Source: Salibacteraceae bacterium (GTDB lineage Bacteria; Bacteroidota; Bacteroidia; Flavobacteriales_G; Salibacteraceae). From it: a stretch of 5,056 bases of DNA. Of the stretch, positions 1-4,324 are shown piece by piece. The notes beneath the pieces were generated by a model. It had not been told where the DNA came from, made no database searches, and saw only the letters and a list, made by a program, of their open reading frames with translations. Position numbers and translations under genes: made by a program. The stretch is taken from NCBI GenBank assembly GCA_023262195.1, contig JALRDM010000266.1, positions 1 to 5,056 of the forward strand, written 5' to 3'. Each line of letters opens with the position of its first letter. Position 1 is the stretch's first letter.

Positions 1-114
1 AATTCAAATTTAAGCGGAAAACCCTCTGGATTTGCGCTTCAGAACCATTTCACGCAAGAGTTTGGTTTCTGGTTTGGTCTAAATCAAAAAAACTTCAATC
101 CCGAAACAGATTAA
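1..114 (+). CDS. C-terminal 37 codons of an unidentified protein (cut by left window edge)
   Basis: Frame 1 is open from the first base of the window to a TAA at 112-114. It gives a 37-residue tail rich in aromatic and polar residues, including FTQEFGFWFGLNQKN. The alternating aromatic pattern (F-G-F-W-F-G) could be a terminal beta strand of an outer-membrane barrel, but that is only an inference from a short piece. The start lies outside the window. Its stop overlaps the stop of the possible minus-strand gene (TAA at 111-113 on the other strand), so the two would be convergent with overlapping ends. With so little sequence I cannot name a family, and a chance open stretch of this length is possible. 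Confidence 0.45.
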   Translation, partial: NSNLSGKPSGFALQNHFTQEFGFWFGLNQKNFNPETD

Positions 115-515
115 TCCAGTGGCAATGAAAGCAAACCCTGAGATACCTGCACTGTATCAAAGCTTGAACTGTAAACAGCCAAAATTCCAAATCCACCGTT
201 TACATTGTAAAAAACTTGAGCTATTTGAACAAATAGGTCGCCAATAGAGAAACGATAATTATTATCGGTAGTTTGAAATTGAAAACAGTCCTCACTCAGT
301 GTTATTAATTCACAAAGTAATTACCCTGAAAGCACCTCCAATACATTGACAACAGAATCATCGAAGCTCGAAGCGGTTGGCAAAAAAGGCAATTCAGAAA
401 AAGATTGATTGCGAAAATCTAAATTGCGGTCATAAAACACAGAGGTGTCTATACAAAACAGTTTGCTTAAATCGATTGCTTCGTTCACACGACTGCTAAA
501 TGTGCTACTGATCAT
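111..515 (-). pseudogene. Possible interrupted protein gene with one internal TAA (unknown function)
   Basis: Reading the minus strand from ATG 513-515, the frame is open for 64 codons to a TAA at 321-323. The same frame then stays open for another 69 codons to a TAA at 111-113. The second part reads as ordinary protein, with pieces such as NNYRFSIGDLFVQIAQVFYN and GGFGILAVYSSSFDTVQVSQ. My hand count in those 69 codons gives G+C of about 48, 32 and 26 percent at codon positions 1, 2 and 3, a typical coding pattern in an AT-rich genome. I recognise no family. The first 71 bases lie antisense to the start of the prenyltransferase gene, which is unusual, so the true 5' end may be lower or already lost. 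It could be a decayed gene, a gene hit by a point mutation or sequencing error, or chance openness. Apart from this frame I see nothing in 115-444; a plus-strand ATG at 125 opens only about 39 codons. Confidence 0.35.
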
Positions 516-1365
516 CGTTCTCGCATTAATATTCCGCTATCGATTGCTTGCTCCGCTCTTTGAACCATTTGACGTTTCTTTCACTCTAAACGAAGCACAA
601 TATTTTTTATTAGTAACTGACATTATTTTGGTGGCGTGGCTTGGCTATTGGCTTAACGATTGGTTTGACAAGTCCATTGATACCATTAATAAACCAGATC
701 GTCTTTTGGTAAAGTATCAAGTGAGCCCGTTCTGGTTTGGTATCCTATTAGTAATAACGGGTGTTGTATGTCTAATGATCTCAATATATCTAGCTGAGGC
801 AACAGACAATTGGTCTAAGATGATTGTACTACCAATAACATTGCTGCTGCTAGCAGGCTATGCGCGCTGGCTTAAACCAATTAAGCTTATCGGCAATGTG
901 CTGGTGAGTCTACTCGTGGTTGCCGTTTTGGGTGTGCTCTTGTTATCTGAACTTGAAACTATTGAATCTGTGCCGAATCAAAATTTCAAAATCATCATCG
1001 TCACAATTTCGATCTCATTATTCCTGCTTAATTTGATCCGAGAGATTGTAAAAGACATAGAAGATATTTCAGGTGATCAACAGCATGAAGTAGTTTCACT
1101 ACCAATCTTAATTGGCATTAAAAACACCAAAACCATCTTACGAGCTGCCCTTGCCTTAAGTATATTCCCGCTGCTATATCTCGGTATTAACTTTTCATAT
1201 GGTGCTATGGGTTCCACACTAACAATTTTCGCAATTGTATTAACCTTCAGAAACTTCACCCTAGTCAGCGCTAGAGAGGGCTTACGTGCATCACTATTGT
1301 CAAAAAACCTCAAACTTATCATGCTCGCAGGCATACTCCTGATGGGGTTTTTAACCGTGCTCTGA
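445..1365 (+). CDS. UbiA-family polyprenyltransferase (annotated in Bacteroidota as geranylgeranylglycerol-phosphate geranylgeranyltransferase-like)
   Basis: A 306-residue integral membrane protein, the usual size for UbiA prenyltransferases, which transfer a prenyl chain from its diphosphate to an acceptor using Mg2+. The first aspartate-rich motif is NDWFDKSID (residues 71-79), followed by INKPDR (81-86). The second is REIVKDIEDISGD (199-211), with D204, D207 and D211. Both motifs lie between hydrophobic segments, and I count about eight or nine likely membrane spans over the whole length. Bacteroidota members with the INKP(D/E)R signature are commonly annotated as geranylgeranylglycerol-phosphate geranylgeranyltransferase, the archaeal-type ether lipid enzyme; the acceptor here cannot be read from sequence. 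The start is GTG 445, the first possible start after an in-frame TAA at 433-435. No good Shine-Dalgarno is present, as is normal for the phylum. The maf, kdsC-like and similar genes often found beside this UbiA gene in Bacteroidota are not seen here. Confidence 0.88.
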   Translation: MSIQNSLLKSIASFTRLLNVLLIIVLALIFRYRLLAPLFEPFDVSFTLNEAQYFLLVTDIILVAWLGYWLNDWFDKSIDTINKPDRLLVKYQVSPFWFGILLVITGVVCLMISIYLAEATDNWSKMIVLPITLLLLAGYARWLKPIKLIGNVLVSLLVVAVLGVLLLSELETIESVPNQNFKIIIVTISISLFLLNLIREIVKDIEDISGDQQHEVVSLPILIGIKNTKTILRAALALSIFPLLYLGINFSYGAMGSTLTIFAIVLTFRNFTLVSAREGLRASLLSKNLKLIMLAGILLMGFLTVL

Positions 1366-1383
1366 AAAAACCACTATTTTTTG
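1346..1383 (+). terminator. Weak hairpin with T-run after the prenyltransferase gene
   Basis: GGTTTTT at 1346-1352 can pair with AAAAACC at 1366-1372 around a 13-base loop containing the stop codon, and a run of six T follows at 1377-1382. Five of the seven pairs are A-T, so termination would be weak. The sequence TATTTTTTG at 1375-1383 also resembles a Bacteroidota -7 box (TAnnTTTG) with one extra base. The segment may instead be the promoter of the lipoprotein gene that starts at 1408. Confidence 0.25.
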
Positions 1384-1407
1384 CCTTGAATCAAAAATTC
1401 TTACCGC

Positions 1408-1971
1408 ATGAAACTCTATTCTTTTATGGCTTTAGTTCTTGCCCTCTCACTATTCAGTTGTGGAGGCGCATCCTCCGATTCAGAGGCATCTGAAGATGGC
1501 GAAGACATGGCTCAATCTGACCTTCCTAGAACATTACAAAACGCTACTAAGTGGGTCGATCTTAATGATTATTACGTAAATGCTTCAATAGCTATTCCTG
1601 ACGAAACTCAAGGTGAGTCTGAAATTATGGTGAATGATTTTGGCGAAACCCATGTAAGTATAGGTGAAATTTATCACGTTGTTTTTGCGGAGATGATTGA
1701 AGGAGATTTAAACTCTTATATCTCAACATTAAGCGAAGATTTGGTGTACACCAATGAAATCGTAGATCAAGGTGAAGATTACGTTCTATACAAGAGCACC
1801 ATTGCCGATTCGCCCATGGATCCAGAGTTTCATTTCTATGCAATAAAGACCATTGATGGAATCGCTTTTGAGATACATGACTATAACGAAGAAGGCGGTT
1901 ATGCAGAGAGTATTACCAGAAGAATGTTAGATAGTGTAAACAATCTCAAATCAAATAATTCACCTTCTTAG
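1408..1971 (+). CDS. Small outer-membrane-type lipoprotein of unknown function
   Basis: A 187-residue protein with a lipoprotein signal peptide: a short basic start (MKLYS), a hydrophobic core to about residue 16, and a lipobox L15-F16-S17-C18, so C18 should be the lipidated residue. Phenylalanine at -2 is slightly unusual. The next 20 residues are low-complexity and acidic (GGASSDSEASEDGED, 19-33), a linker rich in Ser, Asp and Glu. In Bacteroidota, acidic residues soon after the cysteine are known to promote lipoprotein export to the cell surface; whether that applies here is inference. Residues 41-182 look like one compact alpha/beta domain with alternating strands (YHVVFAEMI, DYVLYKSTI, EFHFYAIKT, IAFEIHDY) and a final helix (SITRRMLDSVNNLK). 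I do not recognise the domain. It starts 42 bases after the prenyltransferase gene and could be co-transcribed with it. Confidence 0.85.
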   Translation: MKLYSFMALVLALSLFSCGGASSDSEASEDGEDMAQSDLPRTLQNATKWVDLNDYYVNASIAIPDETQGESEIMVNDFGETHVSIGEIYHVVFAEMIEGDLNSYISTLSEDLVYTNEIVDQGEDYVLYKSTIADSPMDPEFHFYAIKTIDGIAFEIHDYNEEGGYAESITRRMLDSVNNLKSNNSPS

Positions 1972-1999
1972 CAATCATTTAATTGTAATATTAATTTTG
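1968..1999 (+). promoter_or_regulatory. Candidate Bacteroidota-type promoter for the secreted protein
   Basis: TAATTTTG at 1992-1999 matches the Bacteroidota -7 consensus TAnnTTTG exactly. Twenty bases upstream, TTAG at 1968-1971 differs by one base from the -33 consensus TTTG and overlaps the stop of the lipoprotein gene. Transcription would begin a few bases after 1999, about 15-20 bases before the ATG at 2023. The -33 element is weak, so this remains a prediction. Confidence 0.5.
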
Positions 2000-2022
2000 A
2001 ACAAGCAATCTTAGATTCATCC

Positions 2023-2841
2023 ATGATCATGAACCACAAAACGCTTTTCGCTCCTTTTCTGTTGCTACTAGCCCTTGCAATATCTGTGAGCCCTGCATTT
2101 GCGGGCAATATCGTATTGGAAGGCAATTATCAGGGTAAGAATCTTTATGTGAAAAATACTTTCGCTGGCGTTGGTGTTGGTTTTTGTGTTTTTGAGGTAA
2201 CGGTGAATGGAAGTGTGACAACCGATGAATGGAACTCTAGCGCATTTGAAATCGATCTATCGATACATGATTTAGACCCAGGCGATCAAGTGGTTGTTGT
2301 TATAAAGCACAAAGATGATTGTGCTCTCCCAAAGGTTTTAAACCCAGAAGTACTCAACCCAAAAAGCACCTTCAAAACTGTTTCTATCAATGCTTCGGCC
2401 GATGGAATGTTAAAGTGGTCAACCACAGACGAAGCCGGAGTACTTACTTATATCGTTGAGCAATACCGTTGGAATAAATGGGTTTATGTGGGCGAAGTAG
2501 AGGGCATGGGTAGAACAGGCAAAACCAATAACTATTCTTTCCAAGTCACCCCTCACTCTGGCGGCAATAAAGTGCGCGTAAAACAAATCGATTATTCAGG
2601 GGTTCCTAGATACTCGCCTTCAGCAGAGCTCACCTCAAGCTTATCGCAGGTGACTGGTGTACCAGCCAAGGTGGATGATAAGATTTCTTTTTCTGCCGAA
2701 ACAATGTATGAAGTATATGACATTCATGGCAACATTGTTAAGCGAGGCTTCTCCGCTGAAATAGATGCATCAAATCTGAAAAAGGGTATTTATTATCTCA
2801 ACTATGACAACAGTACGGTTGAGTTCATGAAGAAAAAATAA
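2023..2841 (+). CDS. Secreted protein with a type IX secretion sorting-domain-like C-terminus
   Basis: A 272-residue protein with a Sec signal peptide: hydrophobic residues 8-22 and likely cleavage after A25-F26-A27. A second ATG at 2029 (M3) is an equally possible start. Residues 28 to about 115 look like a beta-rich domain with two cysteines, C55 and C100, which could form a disulfide outside the cytoplasm. Residues 117-203 look like a second beta-sandwich, fibronectin III-like in style (SINASADGMLKWST, YIVEQYRWNKWVYVGEV, NKVRVKQIDYSG). The last stretch, from about residue 210, contains YEVYDIHGNIVKRG (229-242), the SNLKKGIYYLNY segment (250-261) and a basic FMKKK end. This matches the pattern of type A C-terminal sorting domains of the type IX secretion system, in which such tails direct export through the outer membrane and are cleaved. 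No catalytic motif is visible, so it may be an adhesin-like or structural surface protein. Its own promoter and terminator suggest a single-gene unit. Confidence 0.82.
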   Translation: MIMNHKTLFAPFLLLLALAISVSPAFAGNIVLEGNYQGKNLYVKNTFAGVGVGFCVFEVTVNGSVTTDEWNSSAFEIDLSIHDLDPGDQVVVVIKHKDDCALPKVLNPEVLNPKSTFKTVSINASADGMLKWSTTDEAGVLTYIVEQYRWNKWVYVGEVEGMGRTGKTNNYSFQVTPHSGGNKVRVKQIDYSGVPRYSPSAELTSSLSQVTGVPAKVDDKISFSAETMYEVYDIHGNIVKRGFSAEIDASNLKKGIYYLNYDNSTVEFMKKK

Positions 2842-2857
2842 TCACTCAAACGATTTG

Positions 2858-2883
2858 AACCCTTCCTTCTGAGGGGTTTTTTT
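2858..2883 (+). terminator. Intrinsic terminator after the secreted protein gene
   Basis: AACCCTT at 2858-2864 pairs with AGGGGTT at 2872-2878 (seven pairs, one T-G wobble) around the seven-base loop CCTTCTG, and the T-run continues to 2883. It lies 17 bases after the stop codon and ends only 14 bases before the epimerase start. The epimerase must therefore have a promoter overlapping this region or depend on readthrough; I could not find a convincing promoter there. Confidence 0.8.
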
Positions 2884-2897
2884 ATGTTATAACCTTT

Positions 2898-3296
2898 ATG
2901 AATAAAATTGAACATATTGGAATTGCGGTCAAAAACCTCAAGTCAGCAAATGAGACTTATTCAAAACTCTTCAATCAAGATCCATACAAAATGGAGGTTG
3001 TGACTTCGGAAGCGGTAACCACAAGTTTTTTTCAAATTGGAGAGTCAAAAATTGAGCTTTTAGAAGGTAACTCTCCAGAAAGCGCCATTTCCAAATACAT
3101 CGAAAAGCGTGGAGAAGGCATCCATCACATTGCCTATGCTGTTCAGGACATAGAGCAAGAGCGAGACCGGCTGATTAAAGAAGGGTTTCAGCCCATTGGT
3201 GAAATAAAACCCGGAGCCGACAATAAGCTTGTCTGTTTTTTCCACCCCAAATCAGCCAATAGTGTTTTGGTTGAGTTATGCCAAGAACGGAGTTAA
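2898..3296 (+). CDS. mce: Methylmalonyl-CoA epimerase
   Basis: A 132-residue vicinal-oxygen-chelate (glyoxalase fold) protein of the expected length. It interconverts (2R)- and (2S)-methylmalonyl-CoA in the cytoplasm, linking propionyl-CoA carboxylase with B12-dependent methylmalonyl-CoA mutase. The two repeated halves begin at IEHIGIAV (4-11) and IHHIAYAV (75-82). By comparison with the Propionibacterium enzyme, the metal ligands should be H6, E53 (in KIELLE), H77 and E126 (in VLVELCQ). E38 in the EAVTTSFF strand is a candidate catalytic base by alignment, not proven here. The conserved FFHPKS segment is at 114-119. The ATG at 2898 gives a full-length N-terminus. Neither mutase nor carboxylase genes are in the window. 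Its last 21 bases overlap the end of the convergent HAD gene. Confidence 0.95.
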   Translation: MNKIEHIGIAVKNLKSANETYSKLFNQDPYKMEVVTSEAVTTSFFQIGESKIELLEGNSPESAISKYIEKRGEGIHHIAYAVQDIEQERDRLIKEGFQPIGEIKPGADNKLVCFFHPKSANSVLVELCQERS

Positions 3297-3905
3297 CCTC
3301 GCTTCCAAGTCGTGGATAGCGGTTAGATGGATGGTGTTTAGTCCTAACTGATTTGCAGCATCTATATGCTGCGGTGAATCATCAATGAAGAGCGTTTTCT
3401 GAGGAATTAGTCCGTGCTCATCAATGATCATTTGCCACGCGTCATGCTCTGGTTTTCTGGCATGAATCTCATGAGATAGATAGGCTTGATCAAAGCACTC
3501 GTGAATAGACTGTAATTTTTTTGCTCGATTCAGTAATTGATTGAAATAAGCCAAATGAATCTCATTGGTATTGCTTAGTAAGTAGCAAGGAACCTTCGAT
3601 CTAAGTTTCTGAACATAATCCAGTCTCCCCACTGGAAAATCAAGAATGATTGCATTCCAAGCATTAACAATTTCATCTTTAGTTCGATTGGGAATTTCTT
3701 TCTGCAGACTTTCTACAAATGCACTTTTATCGATTTCACCTTTTTCTAACTGGTCAAAAAGGCCACTCTGCCTCATTTTGCTGTATAGCGCATCAAATCG
3801 CTCAAAGCCAAGGTCTTGAAATGCCCAAACCGTTCGGTTATAATCAATATCTAATATTACTCCCCCCAAATCGAAGATGATCGCTTCTATCTTATTGCTT
3901 CCCAT
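3276..3905 (-). CDS. HAD-superfamily phosphatase, YihX-like (sugar-phosphate phosphatase)
   Basis: A 209-residue soluble hydrolase with all four HAD motifs: motif I FDLGGVILDID (11-21) with nucleophile D12, motif II LLSNTN (109-114) with S111, motif III K151 in ARKPE, and motif IV FIDDS (173-177) with D175 and D176. The residue two after the nucleophile is Gly (G14), not the usual Asp. That is the normal form in the YihX/DLG(N/G)V branch. The protein resembles E. coli YihX, an alpha-D-glucose-1-phosphate phosphatase, across its length: IDYNR after motif I, a GEI segment in the helical cap (56-58), LSNTNEIH, YLSHEIHARKPE and ANQLGLNTI. The helical cap spans roughly residues 22-95. Substrate specificity cannot be read from sequence. 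ATG 3903-3905 is the best start, since it leaves motif I at the usual distance. The gene is convergent with the epimerase and divergent from the tRNA, with only 55 bases between its start and the tRNA. Confidence 0.9.
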   Translation of the reverse strand: MGSNKIEAIIFDLGGVILDIDYNRTVWAFQDLGFERFDALYSKMRQSGLFDQLEKGEIDKSAFVESLQKEIPNRTKDEIVNAWNAIILDFPVGRLDYVQKLRSKVPCYLLSNTNEIHLAYFNQLLNRAKKLQSIHECFDQAYLSHEIHARKPEHDAWQMIIDEHGLIPQKTLFIDDSPQHIDAANQLGLNTIHLTAIHDLEARLTPFLA

Positions 3906-3942
3906 AACTGTTGCGAAATGTACGAATGATTAAATTCGCTCA

Positions 3943-3959
3943 CTTTTTCGATGAAAAAG
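3943..3959. repeat. Perfect inverted repeat just before the tRNA
   Basis: CTTTTTC (3943-3949) and GAAAAAG (3953-3959) are exact reverse complements around GAT. The repeat ends one base before the first base of the tRNA. It sits in the 55-base region between the HAD gene start and the tRNA, which must carry promoters in both directions. It might be part of the tRNA 5' leader removed by RNase P, or chance given its A/T-rich arms. Confidence 0.6.
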
Positions 3960-3960
3960 C

Positions 3961-4034
3961 GGTCCTATAGCTCAGTTGGTTAGAGCACCTGACTCATAAT
4001 CAGGTGGTCCCTGGTTCGAGTCCAGGTGGGACCA
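3961..4034 (+). tRNA. tRNA with CAT anticodon, probably tRNA-Ile2 (AUA), otherwise tRNA-Met
   Basis: A complete 74-base cloverleaf. The acceptor stem GGTCCTA/TGGGACC (3961-3967 with 4027-4033) has one T-G wobble and discriminator A4034. The D arm is GCTC/GAGC with loop AGTTGGTTA. The anticodon arm is CCTGA-CTCATAA-TCAGG, giving anticodon CAT. The T arm is CCTGG-TTCGAGT-CCAGG. CCA is not encoded (CGA follows). CAT can be elongator Met, or Ile2 after TilS converts C34 to lysidine. The acceptor stem has C4-G69 and C5-G68, the pairs reported as TilS recognition elements in E. coli, and GGTCCT resembles Ile2 tRNAs of other bacteria more than their Met tRNAs. I favour Ile2 on that basis but cannot exclude Met. 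A terminator follows seven bases later, so this is a single-gene transcript. Confidence 0.93.
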
Positions 4035-4040
4035 CGAAAA

Positions 4041-4077
4041 AACCCTCATCGTTTTTGAAAGCGTTGGGGGTTCTTTA
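4041..4077 (+). terminator. Intrinsic terminator of the tRNA gene
   Basis: AACCCTCA (4041-4048) pairs with TGGGGGTT (4065-4072), with one T-G wobble. A T/T mismatch and two inner C-G pairs (4050-4051 with 4062-4063) extend the stem around a ten-base loop. A short T-rich tail (CTTTATT) follows. Position and orientation fit termination of the tRNA transcript. Confidence 0.78.
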
Positions 4078-4133
4078 TTATGAGCCAGAGGTCATCTTTA
4101 TTTTATTGCAAGTTTTGGTACGACTAGGTTTCA

Positions 4134-4154
4134 TGATTGTTTAAAAAACAATCA
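4134..4154. repeat. Perfect 9-base inverted repeat
   Basis: TGATTGTTT (4134-4142) and AAACAATCA (4146-4154) are exact reverse complements around AAA. The arms are AT-rich. A run of six T begins several bases later (CACCTTTTTT), too far for a standard terminator. It could be a weak transcription stop between convergent units or a protein-binding palindrome. Confidence 0.7.
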
Positions 4155-4203
4155 ATCACCTTTTTTGGCTCCACCAACTTTCGCTAAAAACGAACCCAAA
4201 ATC

Positions 4204-4221
4204 GTTCTGTATGCTCAGAAC
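4204..4221. repeat. Perfect 6-base inverted repeat
   Basis: GTTCTG (4204-4209) and CAGAAC (4216-4221) are exact reverse complements around TATGCT. Just upstream, AACGA and TCGTT (about 4189-4206) can form a second, competing short stem that shares bases with it. A short palindrome of this kind can occur by chance. Confidence 0.5.
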
Positions 4222-4258
4222 ATTAAACTGGTCGGAAAGCACAAAAAACATCGTTTTG

Positions 4259-4287
4259 GACAGTTTTCAGACAGTTATGAGACAGTT
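4259..4287 (+). repeat. Three GACAGTT direct repeats spaced exactly 11 bases
   Basis: GACAGTT occurs at 4259-4265, 4270-4276 and 4281-4287. The start-to-start step is 11 bases both times, about one helical turn, so all three copies face the same side of the DNA. The four-base spacers differ (TTCA and ATGA). Such phasing is typical of a cooperative DNA-binding site. The first and third ACAGTT are 22 bases apart, close to the 21-22 base period of LytTR-type response regulator sites, whose half-sites can read ACAGTT; this link is inference. No gene start lies next to the array: the nearest gene ends at 4325. Confidence 0.6.
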
Positions 4288-4324
4288 CAAAAAAAATCAA
4301 TGGCGCTCTATTCGGTCGTGAAAA

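Larger units (their letters stand above)
4078..4324. other. Noncoding tract between the tRNA terminator and the OmpA-family gene
   Basis: About 250 bases without a credible gene on either strand; the longest starts I followed give under 20 codons. The flanking transcripts, tRNA rightward and OmpA-family leftward, converge here. The tract holds two perfect inverted repeats (4134-4154 and 4204-4221) and three GACAGTT copies in 11-base steps (4259-4287). I looked for TAnnTTTG promoters on both strands and found no good pair of elements. A T-rich run on the minus strand (RC of 4289-4296) lies after the OmpA gene, but no solid stem precedes it. No duplicate of the tRNA 3' end is visible, so there is no sign of an attachment site. 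Confidence 0.6.

Noticed and set aside
253..267. Palindrome CGATAA-TTA-TTATCG as an operator
   Set aside because: It is exact but short and AT-rich, and falls inside the putative minus-strand coding frame with no promoter near it.
1077..1334. 85-codon minus-strand open frame inside the prenyltransferase gene
   Set aside because: It lies antisense to the second aspartate motif and membrane segments of a clear UbiA gene, and its translation shows no recognisable features.
1625..1843. 72-codon minus-strand open frame inside the lipoprotein gene
   Set aside because: It is rich in Trp, His, Arg and Cys in an unnatural mix and lies entirely antisense to a well-formed gene.
2027..2221. 64-codon minus-strand open frame under the secreted protein's signal peptide
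   Set aside because: It is antisense to a convincing signal peptide and has a low-quality His/Gln/Lys-rich composition.
3060..3245. 61-codon minus-strand open frame inside the epimerase gene
   Set aside because: It is antisense to conserved metal-ligand strands of the epimerase; no independent evidence.
3910..3938. tRNA promoter: GTTG at 3910-3913 with TAAATTCG at 3931-3938
   Set aside because: Each element has a mismatch to the Bacteroidota consensus and the 17-base spacer is shorter than the usual 19-21, so I do not annotate it.
4259..4297. Insertion-sequence end, because TTTTGGACAGTT and GACAGTTCAAAA resemble IS termini
   Set aside because: No transposase, matching far end or target-site duplication is visible; the exact 11-base phasing fits a binding site better.
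4016..4324. tRNA-associated integration (att) site
   Set aside because: No second copy of the tRNA 3' end and no integrase gene appear in the window.
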